From NCBI RefSeq assembly GCF_016744155.1, contig NZ_JADGEW010000016.1:30515-94514 (forward strand): a DNA stretch of 64,000 nucleotides, read 5' to 3'. The notes beneath the pieces were generated by a model. It was not told the DNA's origin. It did not search any database and worked only from the letters and a program-made list of their open reading frames with translations. The position numbers and the translations under genes are program-made. Every line of letters begins with the position of its first letter. The first letter of the stretch is position 1. Source of the DNA: Amphritea sp. Its GTDB lineage: Bacteria > Pseudomonadota > Gammaproteobacteria > Pseudomonadales > Balneatricaceae. Positions 37,265 through 47,128 of this stretch are shown one piece after another.

Positions 37265-37291
37265 CAAAAAAGGCACCCCAGGGTGCCTTTT
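37265..37291 (-). terminator. Rho-independent terminator after proX
   Basis: AAAAAAGGCACCC-CA-GGGTGCCTTTTA; on the minus strand the hairpin is followed by six T. It separates the transporter genes from the MmgE/PrpD gene. Confidence 0.85.
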
Positions 37292-37320
37292 ACTCTAATT
37301 ATCTTGCAGGACAGTTAGGC

Positions 37321-38346
37321 TTACTTAACTGCGCGAGCAGCAGCCAACCAGCCGTCATAACTCTCTTGATGAGCTGCAATCCATTCTTGTGCGTGGCGTT
37401 TAATATCTTTCATGGATTTCTCGCCATTTTGCATTCTCAGGTTCTGAGCACTTTCATCGCTGGCACTGATCTGAACCAGAGACAAAAATTTAGTCGCCGC
37501 TGGGTTCTCTTCAGCAAACTCTTTGTTCAGAATTGACTGGATCTGATCGACAGCAAAGCCCAAATTTTTACCATTGAAACTAGTATTAACTTCGTTGTTA
37601 CCATCTGGGAGGTCCGTATGTGGCACTTCAAGCCAGACAACATCTTTATTTTCAACCAGTACACCAGCGATCCACTGTGGTACCCAAGTGTAGTAAAGAA
37701 TTGACTGGCCTTCGTTGTAACGGGTAATCGTATCTGCCATCAGGGCGAAGTAAGACCCACGGTTATGACTAACAGTGTCTTCCAGGCCATACGCTTTCAT
37801 ATGGTGATCAATTACTAGCTCACAACCCCAACCCGGGTTACAACCGGTCAGATCTGCTTTGCCGTCATTATCTGCATCAAACAGCTTGGCGATTTCTGGT
37901 TTTTTCAGATCGGTCAGTTGAGTGATGTTGTATTTATCAGCAGTCTTCTTATCGATCAGATAGCCCTGCAGCACGCCTGGAATGATGTTGCCTGCTTTAA
38001 CCAGCGTATCGTCACCGCCAGCCTTCTTATAAAAAGTTTTATGCAGTTCTTCCCAGGCATGTACGCTGAAATCAGCATCGCCATAAGACAGAGCCAACAT
38101 CATAGTCGCGTATTCTGTTTCTTTAGGTTCTTCTACTTCGTAGCCCAACGCTTCAAGGCCAGCGATAGCGATCTCACCACGGAAGCGTTCTTCAGCAATG
38201 GTTGGGAAAATAGGCGTGATTTCCACCCCTTTGCCAGGCATCGCTTCAGCAGAAACGGTACTTGTCATGGTCAGGGCAGTAATTGATGCCGCTGCAGTCA
38301 ATTTAAAAATAGTCTTAGACAGTTCTTTTAAGCGTGATTGCATCAT
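37321..38346 (-). CDS. proX: glycine betaine/proline betaine ABC transporter, periplasmic binding protein
   Basis: 341 residues with a Sec signal peptide (cleavage near VSAEA). Large parts follow E. coli ProX: GYLIDKKTADKYNI, LTGCNPGWGCE (with the disulfide Cys pair), MADTITRYNEG and YYTWVPQW, which supply the aromatic cage for quaternary ammonium. Third gene of a minus-strand V-W-X operon. In this context the ligand may be proline betaine or hydroxyproline betaine. Confidence 0.93.
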   Translation of the reverse strand: MMQSRLKELSKTIFKLTAAASITALTMTSTVSAEAMPGKGVEITPIFPTIAEERFRGEIAIAGLEALGYEVEEPKETEYATMMLALSYGDADFSVHAWEELHKTFYKKAGGDDTLVKAGNIIPGVLQGYLIDKKTADKYNITQLTDLKKPEIAKLFDADNDGKADLTGCNPGWGCELVIDHHMKAYGLEDTVSHNRGSYFALMADTITRYNEGQSILYYTWVPQWIAGVLVENKDVVWLEVPHTDLPDGNNEVNTSFNGKNLGFAVDQIQSILNKEFAEENPAATKFLSLVQISASDESAQNLRMQNGEKSMKDIKRHAQEWIAAHQESYDGWLAAARAVK

Positions 38347-38428
38347 CGCTAATTCCTCATTGTGTTTATTTTTAGTGAGTATTTAAAAGTGCTTTCTTTC
38401 TTAATCTAATTGCCTTACTTGCCCATAC

Positions 38429-39364
38429 TTATTTAGTTTGCAGGCTGCGATAGCTGCGAACCAAAAATCCTAAAGGACCGGTCTCGTACCAATGTAAGGT
38501 GTTACTTACGCCAGCACGTTCGCCCATGGCTTGAGTCAGGCGATCAAGGAATATTGCCAGCAGCACCAGACCAACACCGCCCACAGTCGCAAGCCCCATG
38601 TCCAAGCGTCCGATACCGCGTAATACCATTTGCCCCAAACCGCCAACGGCGATCATGGATGCGATTACTACCATCGACAGTGACAACATCAGAGTCTGAT
38701 TTACACCGGCCATAATGGTCGGGGTAGCCAGTGGTAATTGAACCTTAATTAGCATTTGACGCGGGGTGCAACCGAAGGCTCGCGCCGCTTCAATCTTGTC
38801 TTCAGGAACCTGACGGATACCCAGATTTGTCAGTCGTACCAGCGGGGGTAGGGCGAAAATAATGGTCACCAGAACCCCAGGGACGTTACCGATACCGAAG
38901 AGCATGACGACAGGTACCAGGTAAACAAACGCGGGAAGTGTCTGCATAGCGTCTAGTACCGGGCGCACAATACGTTCGATACGATCACTACGAGCGGAAA
39001 CAATACCTAGGGGGATACCGACTACGACACAGAAAAATAGTGCTGTTAAAACCAAAGAAAGTGTCGTCATTGATTCTGACCAAACACCGATCAGGCCGAG
39101 GAACGTTAGGGTAATGAAGCAGAATACGCCCATTTTCTTACCCGCTAACTGCCAACCCATTAGCGATGACAGAATGATACCGATGGATGGAGGAATTGAT
39201 TGCAGGATTGTTTCTGACAGGTCTAACACCTGATCTATTGGCCAGCGAATTGCGCGGAAGAAACCGCGGAAGTTCTGTACTAGATAATTGAGTATGCTTT
39301 CTACCCATTCGCCCAGTGGGATACTGAGATACTGAAATGGATCTAACAGGCTAAATTCAGACAT
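38429..39364 (-). CDS. proW: betaine ABC transporter permease
   Basis: 311 residues; an N-terminal extension (about 1-65), then about six to seven membrane segments with the binding-protein-dependent permease loop [20 protein letters not shown]. It matches ProW in length class and order. It follows proV after 32 bases and precedes proX. Confidence 0.92.
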   Translation of the reverse strand: MSEFSLLDPFQYLSIPLGEWVESILNYLVQNFRGFFRAIRWPIDQVLDLSETILQSIPPSIGIILSSLMGWQLAGKKMGVFCFITLTFLGLIGVWSESMTTLSLVLTALFFCVVVGIPLGIVSARSDRIERIVRPVLDAMQTLPAFVYLVPVVMLFGIGNVPGVLVTIIFALPPLVRLTNLGIRQVPEDKIEAARAFGCTPRQMLIKVQLPLATPTIMAGVNQTLMLSLSMVVIASMIAVGGLGQMVLRGIGRLDMGLATVGGVGLVLLAIFLDRLTQAMGERAGVSNTLHWYETGPLGFLVRSYRSLQTK

Positions 39365-39396
39365 TCTAATTTACCTTACTATTATTATTCTTAAAC

Positions 39397-40572
39397 TCAG
39401 TTATGACTTAATGTTTTTAGCATTAGGTCTTTTGAGATAACGCCGCAAAAAGTGCCGTTGCGTTCTATGACAGGAACCGGGTACTCAGAATTAGCAACTT
39501 TTCTGACTACATCGCTAATCATGTCGTCACTGTAAACTGAGTGATGTTGATCGAATTGTTGCTCTATCAATGAGCCAACACTCGATTGCGCATCGATCGA
39601 GATAAGGGGAACTACGCCTTGCAGCTTATCGCTGTTATCCAGAAGATAGCCAAACTGACTGTTAGCCGGTTCAAAGGGTTGAACGGTGCCGTTAATACGG
39701 ATTTTGCAGGCGCTCTCCTGACAGGCAATATCTCCAGCTTTGAGGATCTTGCTGACATCAACACCTTTAAAGAAAGATTCAACATACTCATCGGCAGGGT
39801 TGCGCATAATCTCTTTTGGTGTGCCGATCTGAACCACTCGACCTCCCTCCATAATGGCAATGCGGTCGCCGATACGGATAGCTTCATCCAGATCGTGTGA
39901 GATAAAGACGATGGTACGTGCCTGCTCTTTTTGCAGTCGGATCAGCTCGCCCTGCATTTCGTGTCGAATCAGTGGATCCAGCGCCGAGAAGGCTTCATCC
40001 ATCAACAGAATGGTAGGGTCGTTAGTCAGTGCTCTGGCCAGTCCGACCCGCTGTTGCATACCGCCCGAAAGCTGATGGGGGTAGCTTTCGCCATGCTCTC
40101 CCAGGCCTACTTGTTGTAGTGCTTCTTGAGCTCTCAGGTTACGTTCTTTCTTTTCGATGCCGGATATTTCTAAGCCGAATGCTGCATTTTCGATAACTGA
40201 CATATGTGGCATCAGAGCGAAGGACTGAAACACCATACTCATCTCTTTGCGGCGTACATCCAGAAGTTCAGCATCGCCGAGTACGGTAATGTCCTTGCCA
40301 TTGAGTTCGATGCTACCAGCTGTTGGCTCAATCAGGCGGTTAAGCAGTCGGACCATTGTTGATTTGCCTGAGCCGGACAGGCCCATGATGACGAAGATTT
40401 CACCTTTTTTTACAGAAAAGCTGGCATCAAAAACGCCGACGGTCTGACCGGTTTTTTCGAAGATTTCATCTTTATCTGAGCCGTTTCGTAACATCTTCAT
40501 TGCTGTTTCCGGCTGCTCGCCGAACACTTTATAGACGTTTTGTATCGACAGAATATCTGTGCTGTCTGTCAT
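39397..40572 (-). CDS. proV: betaine ABC transporter ATP-binding protein with CBS domains
   Basis: 391 residues: ATPase domain with Walker A GLSGSGKST, signature LSGGMQQR and Walker B ILLMDEAFSALD, then a C-terminal CBS-type regulatory region (about 285-390) as in osmosensing ProV/OpuAA. ATG at 40572 is chosen because AGAGGG precedes it; an in-frame ATG 13 codons upstream has no such site. First gene of the operon. Confidence 0.93.
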   Translation of the reverse strand: MTDSTDILSIQNVYKVFGEQPETAMKMLRNGSDKDEIFEKTGQTVGVFDASFSVKKGEIFVIMGLSGSGKSTMVRLLNRLIEPTAGSIELNGKDITVLGDAELLDVRRKEMSMVFQSFALMPHMSVIENAAFGLEISGIEKKERNLRAQEALQQVGLGEHGESYPHQLSGGMQQRVGLARALTNDPTILLMDEAFSALDPLIRHEMQGELIRLQKEQARTIVFISHDLDEAIRIGDRIAIMEGGRVVQIGTPKEIMRNPADEYVESFFKGVDVSKILKAGDIACQESACKIRINGTVQPFEPANSQFGYLLDNSDKLQGVVPLISIDAQSSVGSLIEQQFDQHHSVYSDDMISDVVRKVANSEYPVPVIERNGTFCGVISKDLMLKTLSHN

Positions 40573-40726
40573 GCTACCCTCTGCATTTTTATGATTATTT
40601 TTGAAGTTCATCGCGGTGACAGTAGTGTCGTATCACAACAAAATAAGCTTTCTTACTGCTGTCGGTATGCCTATTAAGTTAAGGTCTTTGCCCGAAAGCG
40701 TCCAACGACATATTTAGCGTAAAAAC

Positions 40727-40743
40727 CATAACTTCCGGTTATT
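40727..40743 (-). promoter_or_regulatory. candidate LysR operator upstream of proV
   Basis: On the minus strand ATAACCGGAAGTTATGG: perfect ATAAC-N5-GTTAT dyad about 155 bases before the proV start. It shares ACC[T/G]GAAGTTATG with sites at 43332 and 44413. Confidence 0.55.
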
Positions 40744-40875
40744 GTTAATGAGAAAGTGTGATCGAAACGGGCCTTTCATAACCCTAAGTTGGGACAAAAT
40801 GTTGGAGGAGAATGAAAATGGTTCTAAAATTGGATGGTTTTCGAAGAATAGGCCAATCCTTAGAAACGATTGGGT

Positions 40876-41760
40876 TTAGGTCGAATGAGTGGCTGGCTGT
40901 CTGGATAGCAAAAAAGCAGCGATAAGCACCATTGCACCGCCCAGATAAACAGAAACGCTCAGCTGCTCTCCAATAAGAGATACTGCAATGAGGACTGCAA
41001 CTACCGGTTCTAGTGTGGAAAGTGTTGAGGCATTAGCGGCGCCTATGTGTGGCGAGCCGCTAATAAAAGTAGCGATGGGAAGAATAGTGGCAAACAATGC
41101 CAGCCCCAGTGTAGCGCTCCAACCGCTGATCGATTGTGGCAGATCAATGTGTTGGACCAGACCGGCTAGCGCTAATGTCAGGACGCATCCGAACAATATA
41201 GAGCAAGCTGATGCTAACGGGTTTTCAGGCTTCACATTATGAGAACCATAGATAATAGCCGCGCCATAACTGATAGCGGCAAACAGTGCCCATAAAGTGC
41301 CATTCAGATCACCTCTGAACTCAATACCTGCAGCCAATATCACACCGAACATTGCCAATATCATGCTTGTTAGCCGCCCAGTGGTGGCTCTTTCTTTCAG
41401 AAATAATATTGAGTAGAAAGTGACAAAGGCCGGGAAAGAAAACATCAAAATGACAGCCAGACTCACAGAAGTCGTATGGCTGGCGTTGTAGTACCCGATT
41501 GCGGCACCGGCATAACCAACGCCAATTAACATACTTTGCAGGAGCAATTTTTTTCCCGGCAGGCGAATCTTTTTAATTTTCAACCAACACAGCATCAACA
41601 GTGCGGCGATAATAAAACGGGATATAAGGAGCCCCACAGGGTTAGCACCATCGTTGTAGGCGAAATGAGCAAAGAATGGCTGCAGACCGTAACTGATGGC
41701 GGCGATTATCACTAAAATAAAGCCTTTTCTGTAGTCCTGCAGATAGAGTTGTGTCTGCAT
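40876..41760 (-). CDS. EamA/DMT-family transporter
   Basis: 294 residues, ten predicted membrane helices in two EamA repeats (about 15-145 and 155-285). Family members export or import amino acids and metabolites. It is transcribed in the same direction as, but separated from, the Rieske gene by a terminator. Substrate not evident. Confidence 0.88.
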   Translation of the reverse strand: MQTQLYLQDYRKGFILVIIAAISYGLQPFFAHFAYNDGANPVGLLISRFIIAALLMLCWLKIKKIRLPGKKLLLQSMLIGVGYAGAAIGYYNASHTTSVSLAVILMFSFPAFVTFYSILFLKERATTGRLTSMILAMFGVILAAGIEFRGDLNGTLWALFAAISYGAAIIYGSHNVKPENPLASACSILFGCVLTLALAGLVQHIDLPQSISGWSATLGLALFATILPIATFISGSPHIGAANASTLSTLEPVVAVLIAVSLIGEQLSVSVYLGGAMVLIAAFLLSRQPATHST

Positions 41761-41795
41761 CCTGTGCCCCTGATATCGAAAAAGTTAGCGGTAAC

Positions 41796-41830
41796 AAAAA
41801 AGCCTCTGCATGCAAGGCAGGCAGAGGCTT
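41796..41830 (-). terminator. Rho-independent terminator after the Rieske gene
   Basis: AGCCTCTGC (41801-41809) pairs with GCAGAGGCT (41821-41829); on the minus strand a run of T follows. It ends the Rieske gene ahead of the EamA gene. Confidence 0.8.
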
Positions 41831-41844
41831 AAGAGAGGAGTGAT

Positions 41845-43056
41845 TTAGCGGGTTAGCTTTTGCTTCATGGTGTCGCAGTACCAGTCGACAAACTGACAGA
41901 CACCGTTCTCAGCGATATCAGAAAATGGACCCGGGATATAAGACGGAGAGCTGACGCCTCGGAAGGTTTCTTCAACCAGTTGTTTGTCTTGGTTATTCGT
42001 TGCCAGCCAGACTTTAGTCAGGGTGTCGATATCGTAATCGACACCTTCTACCGCATCTTTAGGCACGATCCATTTAGTGGTTACCAGCGTTTCGCCTGAG
42101 CCCAGTGGGAGGATTCGGAAACTTAGGGCAAAGTCACCCAGGAAATGGTTCCAGGTGGATGGATAGTTGAAGTAGAGCAGGGCGCCGATATCTTTGACAT
42201 CAGTATCGTCAAGGCGTCCTTTAACAGCAGGCTGACCATCCATAGTGTAACTGACTGCTTTCTCAGCCAGCGGGATGCGGGTCATACGGTATTGACCATT
42301 TATATCCATCACCAGACGGCTAGGTAAACCTGCCGCTTCGCATTTATCCCAGTGCGCAACTAGCTCGGGATCATCATCGCCACCAACGCCTGCAACGGAG
42401 AGGTTCTCGACAAAGGCATTAAGCAGTTCAGGGTGGTTAGCCTCGCAGTGATAACATTCTCGATTGTTTTCAAATACAAGTTTCCAGTTACCGTTTTCAA
42501 CCAGATTAGATTCAAAGGCAACTTTACAGTTTTCTAGATTGTGTGGCGTGATAAAGGGGCTAAGGTCATTACGGAACTGTTCAAAATCGGGTGCCTGATC
42601 GGCGACACAGATATAGATATAGCTGTTAACGACTTCGCAGTTAACTGGCATCAAGCCATGATCGTCGTTATTGAACTTCTCACCCATATTGCCTGCAAAC
42701 AGCAGCTTACCGTCCAGTCCAAAAGTCCATTTATGATAAGGGCAAACCAGCTTGGCTGTTTTGCCTTTGGATTCGGAGCAGACACGGGAGCCCCGGTGGC
42801 GACAGGCATTATGAAAGGCCCGTACATTGCCGGCATCATCGCGGACGATTACAACTGGATAGTCGCCTACCTGAATAGTCATGTATTGACCGGCTTTCTC
42901 GATTTCAAATGTATGACCGGCAAAAATCCACTCTTTATGCCAGATCTGTTCCAGATCTTGCTGGTACACATCCTCGTCACGGTATATTTCCCGGGTCAGG
43001 GCGTGGCGCGGTTTACGCTGATTGATCAGCTCCAGAGTTTTAATTTTGCTGGTCAT
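41845..43056 (-). CDS. Rieske non-heme iron betaine demethylase, oxygenase subunit (GbcA/Stc2-like)
   Basis: 403 residues. Rieske cluster ligands are Cys85, His87, Cys105 and His108; the mononuclear iron site shows NNRECYHCEANHPE with His203 and His208 and the bridging Glu/Asp region. This is the family that removes N-methyl groups from glycine betaine (GbcA), stachydrine (Stc2) or hydroxyproline betaine. The reductase partner is probably the protein at 48560. GGGAGT precedes the ATG. Which betaine it uses is open; the HpbD-like and ProX neighbours favour a proline-type betaine. Confidence 0.88.
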   Translation of the reverse strand: MTSKIKTLELINQRKPRHALTREIYRDEDVYQQDLEQIWHKEWIFAGHTFEIEKAGQYMTIQVGDYPVVIVRDDAGNVRAFHNACRHRGSRVCSESKGKTAKLVCPYHKWTFGLDGKLLFAGNMGEKFNNDDHGLMPVNCEVVNSYIYICVADQAPDFEQFRNDLSPFITPHNLENCKVAFESNLVENGNWKLVFENNRECYHCEANHPELLNAFVENLSVAGVGGDDDPELVAHWDKCEAAGLPSRLVMDINGQYRMTRIPLAEKAVSYTMDGQPAVKGRLDDTDVKDIGALLYFNYPSTWNHFLGDFALSFRILPLGSGETLVTTKWIVPKDAVEGVDYDIDTLTKVWLATNNQDKQLVEETFRGVSSPSYIPGPFSDIAENGVCQFVDWYCDTMKQKLTR

Positions 43057-43331
43057 TGTTGTACTCCCATGACGCTACACTGTTGTAGTCGTTATTATTG
43101 TTATGCTTATACTGGTTTGGGCGGGTATATTGGCACTATAGTGTTTTTCCTCAATACAGTGTGTAACCAGAATACCTGCTGTCGTTGTCAGTCATTGTTG
43201 TGTCGTTGCCAGTGGCGCCGACACAAGCTGAAAGGGTTTAACTTACAAAATGTAGGCCTACCCCGATTTGAAATTCAGTGTATGGGTGGAGTGAAAACCG
43301 GTAAAGCGACTTTTTATCTAGAGAATTGAGT

Positions 43332-43347
43332 ACCTGAAGTTATGGTT
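43332..43347 (+). promoter_or_regulatory. candidate LysR operator over the LysR start
   Basis: ACCTGAAGTTATGGTT, sharing the core with 40727 and 44413. It covers the ATG at 43342, so either the regulator represses itself or its true start is the later ATG at 43381. Confidence 0.45.
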
Positions 43348-44334
43348 AAACATGTAGAGCCTGATCAGATACTGGTGAAAATGCCTTCGCTACGGGCGGT
43401 GAAGTCCTTTGTTGCAGCGGCTAAATATCAGAACTTTACTCGGGCTGCTGAGGCCTTGTGCGTTACGCAGGCGGCTATTAGTCGTCAGATTCGCGAGCTT
43501 GAAGCGTCGCTTGGAGTAGTGTTGTTTAAGCGGGCCGGACGGGCTGTGGAACTGACGGAAGCTGGAATCATATTCTATGATGCTGCCTATCTTTCGTTTG
43601 TAAATATTGCACAGGCTGCACAGCGGATTCAGAACAGCGATAAGCGTAAACAAGAACTGACTATCTGCTGTTCACCAGCCTTTTCAGCATTCTGGTTATC
43701 GAATCGGTTGCCTGGTTTTTTCTCAGCTAATCCGGATATCGACGTTAATGTAGTGACCACTAATAACTTTTTACAGATGGAGCCAGGGGTGCGTCCGGAT
43801 GTTTTTATCAATAAGGTCAGTGATCCGCGAGAGGGTTACCATTCAATTCCGCTGTTTTATGACCTGATCTATCCGGTTTGTTCACCTCTATTTCTGAAAC
43901 AGAACCCCGATGTCGCAACCTTTGAAGGGTTGCAGGATACAACTTTGTTAAATCTCAGCCCCTATGGCCGTTCCCAGATTGCCGAGCATGTGGATTGGGG
44001 TGTCTGGTTTAACAGCCAGGGTATCAATATTGATATTGGTCCGAATGGTGATCGTCATGTCTTTAATGCTAACGATTTTAATATGCTGATTCAGATGGTG
44101 CTCAATCATCAGGGCGTAAGTCTTGGTTGGAATCAGTTGGTGGAACCAATGATCAGGCAGGGGTTGCTAGTTCGGGTAGGTGATGCGGAAGCAACCTACA
44201 AGGAGAAACTGCACTATCTAACTTATGCCGAGAGTAAACAGAGTAATAAAGCACTTCAGACCTTTAAAGAGTGGTTTCTCTCTTGTATTGAGGAAGAGCA
44301 AACCTATGTAGGTCAGCTGGAGGTCAACAACTAG
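43342..44334 (+). CDS. LysR-family regulator, GcvA-like
   Basis: 330 residues (317 if started at 43381, where MPSLRAVKSF matches a usual GcvA-type N-terminus). Winged helix at about 15-75 (TRAAEALCVTQAAISRQIRE) and an effector domain. It is divergent from the Rieske gene and upstream of the DapA-like operon; the dyads found before both it and the transporter suggest it coordinates the pathway. Confidence 0.88.
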   Translation: MVKHVEPDQILVKMPSLRAVKSFVAAAKYQNFTRAAEALCVTQAAISRQIRELEASLGVVLFKRAGRAVELTEAGIIFYDAAYLSFVNIAQAAQRIQNSDKRKQELTICCSPAFSAFWLSNRLPGFFSANPDIDVNVVTTNNFLQMEPGVRPDVFINKVSDPREGYHSIPLFYDLIYPVCSPLFLKQNPDVATFEGLQDTTLLNLSPYGRSQIAEHVDWGVWFNSQGINIDIGPNGDRHVFNANDFNMLIQMVLNHQGVSLGWNQLVEPMIRQGLLVRVGDAEATYKEKLHYLTYAESKQSNKALQTFKEWFLSCIEEEQTYVGQLEVNN

Positions 44335-44355
44335 CATAGCTTCCAGTTCTAATGA

Positions 44356-44378
44356 GCCCGCCTTGTGCGGGCTTTTTT
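44356..44378 (+). terminator. Rho-independent terminator after LysR
   Basis: GCCCGC, five-base loop, GCGGGC, then six T. Confidence 0.85.
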
Positions 44379-44412
44379 ATGCTTGTTTTTTTTCAGTGCC
44401 ATGCGGCGCTCT

Positions 44413-44429
44413 CATAACCTGAAGTTATG
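44413..44429 (+). promoter_or_regulatory. candidate LysR operator upstream of the DapA-like operon
   Basis: CATAACCTGAAGTTATG, a perfect 6-bp dyad with a 5-bp centre (T-N11-A class), about 150 bases before the start at 44578. Same core as at 40727 and 43332. Confidence 0.6.
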
Positions 44430-44577
44430 TTTTCTGTTAATAAAAGGTTGATTGTGGAGGCATGCCCCCCCTCGTTACCATTTTATCAAGCTGTTTTATA
44501 AAGCAGGATGAGTATCTCTAAGGCTTCTTATCCCTTAAAACGACCATCAATAACAATGATAATTCAGGTGAGAGCAC

Positions 44578-45486
44578 ATGTACTTCGAAGGAATTTACAC
44601 TCCGGTAATCACGCCGTTCAATGAAGACTACTCAATTAACTATGAGGCTTATGCGGTTCATGTTCAGTATCTGCTGGACTCTGGTGTTCAGGGCCTGATG
44701 ATTGGTGGTACTACGGGTGAATACTACGTTGAGAGCCATGAGGAACGGGTTGAATTATTAAAGATTGCCCGTCAAATTTGCGGAAATAAGTTACAAATTA
44801 TTTTTGGTACCGGTTCGGTTAATCCCGATGCGTCAGAGAAATTGGCTGAAGATGCGGCAAAGCATGGCGCTGATGTATTACTGCTGGCGACGCCTCCATA
44901 TTCGCTGCCGACTCAGTATGAATTGGCTCAGCATGCGCTACGAATCGATCGCGCAGCTGATCTCCCTATTATGTTGTACAACTACCCTGACCGGATGGGT
45001 ATCAATATGGAAGCTGAATTCTTCGATCTGGTTGCTGGCTCCAGCAATATCTGCAGCATTAAAGAAAGCTCTGGCGATATCAATCGCCTGCATATGCTGG
45101 CGAATGATTATCCGGATATTCAAATTGCGTGTGGCATGGATGATCAGGCGTTGGAATTCTTTGCATGGGGCGCTAAGAGTTGGGTTTGTGCAGGCTCTAA
45201 CTTCCTGCCAACAGAACATCTCGCGCTGTATAACGCTTGTGTACTGGAAAATGATTTTGCCAAGGGGCGTCGTATTATGGCGGAAATGATGCCGCTGATG
45301 AGCGTACTGGAACAAGGGGGCAAGTTTATCCAGAGCGTCAAGTATGGGGTTACTCTGGATGGCCGTTTCTCCGGCCAGGTTCGCCGACCGCTGTTGGGGC
45401 TGGATGCTGCAGAGAAAGATGCTATGGCACAGGTAGTCACTACTCTCAAACAGAATATTGCACTGATTGCAGCGGAGGGAAAGTAA
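44578..45486 (+). CDS. dihydrodipicolinate synthase/N-acetylneuraminate lyase family; probable hydroxy-pyrroline carboxylate deaminase
   Basis: 302 residues, class I aldolase barrel with Schiff-base Lys162 (CSIKESSGD), the Tyr of LYNYPDRMG (134-140) and GGTTGEYY. In the 4-hydroxyproline pathway a member of this family converts 1-pyrroline-4-hydroxy-2-carboxylate to 2-oxoglutarate semialdehyde; the aldehyde dehydrogenase encoded one base downstream would finish the step. True DapA activity is less likely in this setting. GGTGAGAG lies before the ATG. Confidence 0.85.
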   Translation: MYFEGIYTPVITPFNEDYSINYEAYAVHVQYLLDSGVQGLMIGGTTGEYYVESHEERVELLKIARQICGNKLQIIFGTGSVNPDASEKLAEDAAKHGADVLLLATPPYSLPTQYELAQHALRIDRAADLPIMLYNYPDRMGINMEAEFFDLVAGSSNICSIKESSGDINRLHMLANDYPDIQIACGMDDQALEFFAWGAKSWVCAGSNFLPTEHLALYNACVLENDFAKGRRIMAEMMPLMSVLEQGGKFIQSVKYGVTLDGRFSGQVRRPLLGLDAAEKDAMAQVVTTLKQNIALIAAEGK

Positions 45487-46976
45487 TGACTGAGCTACTG
45501 ACAACTGAAGAATACAAAAAAATTGCTGAGCAACTGACGCCTCAGTCAATGAGCTTTATCAATGGTGGTTTCTGTCCGTCTAGTAATGGTGAAACTATCC
45601 CTGTGATAAACCCGGCTACCGGTGAATTGATTACCAATATCGCGGCTTGTACCAAAGAAGATGTAGATTTTGCTGTTAAATCGGCACGTGATGCATTTGA
45701 GAGTGGTTGCTGGAGCAAAATGCACCCTGCTGAACGCAAAGCTGTTCTGCTGAAGTTTACCCGGCTGATTGAGCAGCATGGCGATGAACTGGCGGTATTG
45801 GAATGTATTGACTCAGGTAAGCCAATTGTAGATTGCGTCACAATCGATATTCCAGAAGTGGTTAACACGATTGCATGGCATGCTGAATTGATCGACAAAA
45901 TCTACGATCAGACCGCTCCCGTAGGTTCCGGTGCAGTGGCGATGGTTGTGCGTGAGCCTGTCGGTGTCGTTGGTGCGGTATTACCCTGGAATTTCCCCAT
46001 TCTAATGCTGGCCTGGAAAATTGCCCCTTCACTAGCTGCGGGCTGTTCTGTTGTGCTTAAACCTGCCGCCCAAACCTCTCTGACTGCAATACGTGTAGCT
46101 GAATTGGCTGCTGAGGCGGGTGTTCCCGCTGGTGTTTTTAATGTTGTAACAGGTTCCGGCAGTGTGGTGGGTGAGGCTATTGGCCGTCACATGGATGTCG
46201 ATATGGTTACCTTTACGGGTTCCACTGCGACTGGACGCCGTTTCCTTAATTATTCTGCTGATTCAAACATCAAAGAAGTGGTACTGGAGCTCGGTGGCAA
46301 AAATCCCTGCGTAGTGCTGGATGACGCTGAAGATCTTGATACGGTTGCAGAGCAAGTGGTTGCGGCTGCTTTTTGGAATATGGGTGAAAACTGTTCTGCA
46401 GGGTCCCGGTTGATAGTACAGGAAGGGATCAAAGCTGAGCTTTTAGAAAAAATTATCCAGCATGCGAAAGAGTGGAAAACGGGAGACCCTCTTGATCCAT
46501 CCAATCAGTTAGGCGCTCTGGTAGATAAAGGCCATTTCGACAAAGTAACTAAGTACTTTGATATTGCGAAGCAGGATGGTCACCGGCTGATTTATGGTGG
46601 TGAGTCTGTTGATGGCTGCTATGTGCTGCCGACTATCTATGACGATGTTAAAAATAGTGATCGTCTGGCGCAGGAAGAGATCTTCGGACCAATACTATCG
46701 GTTATTACAGTAAGTAGCTTTGACGAAGCAATGGCGGTTGCCAATGATACTGAATATGGTCTGGCGGCTTCAGTATTTACGGCGAATGCTAAAAAATCAC
46801 TCCGTGCCGCACAGGCGCTTCGCGCAGGAACGGTTACGGTTAACTGTTTTGGTGAAGGTGATATCTCTACACCATTCGGTGGTTATAAACAGTCTGGCTT
46901 TGGTGGTCGTGACAATTCGATCCATGCCCACGATCAGTTTACGCAGCTAAAAACTATCTGGCTTGATCTCGCCTGA
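45486..46976 (+). CDS. aldehyde dehydrogenase, probable 2-oxoglutarate semialdehyde or aminoaldehyde type
   Basis: 496 residues with LELGGKNP and catalytic Cys in GENCSAGSR. Its ATG overlaps the stop of the DapA-like gene (TAATG), so translation is coupled and the product of that enzyme is the probable substrate. By similarity alone it could be called PuuC-like; the context argues for 2-oxoglutarate semialdehyde. It differs clearly from the two other aldehyde dehydrogenases in the window. Confidence 0.88.
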   Translation: MTELLTTEEYKKIAEQLTPQSMSFINGGFCPSSNGETIPVINPATGELITNIAACTKEDVDFAVKSARDAFESGCWSKMHPAERKAVLLKFTRLIEQHGDELAVLECIDSGKPIVDCVTIDIPEVVNTIAWHAELIDKIYDQTAPVGSGAVAMVVREPVGVVGAVLPWNFPILMLAWKIAPSLAAGCSVVLKPAAQTSLTAIRVAELAAEAGVPAGVFNVVTGSGSVVGEAIGRHMDVDMVTFTGSTATGRRFLNYSADSNIKEVVLELGGKNPCVVLDDAEDLDTVAEQVVAAAFWNMGENCSAGSRLIVQEGIKAELLEKIIQHAKEWKTGDPLDPSNQLGALVDKGHFDKVTKYFDIAKQDGHRLIYGGESVDGCYVLPTIYDDVKNSDRLAQEEIFGPILSVITVSSFDEAMAVANDTEYGLAASVFTANAKKSLRAAQALRAGTVTVNCFGEGDISTPFGGYKQSGFGGRDNSIHAHDQFTQLKTIWLDLA

Positions 46977-47128
46977 TCAGGGAGATGTATGCCGTTAACG
47001 ATTGTGTTGACTAAGGTATCTCGAAGTTAAAACGGGGTTGTTTATTCTGGCAGGGCATCGACTTTAATGTATTGCCAAAGTTGGTGTCCTGACCTGAAAT
47101 TTACTCCGCTTCTGACGGAAACACATTT

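Noticed and set aside
42541..43329. 262-codon plus-strand open frame opposite the Rieske gene
   Set aside because: It is fully antisense to a well-supported Rieske oxygenase, shows no domain, and has a shadow-like composition rich in Cys, His and Ile.
44938..45549. 203-codon minus-strand open frame
   Set aside because: It lies antisense to the DapA-like gene, which has all catalytic residues.
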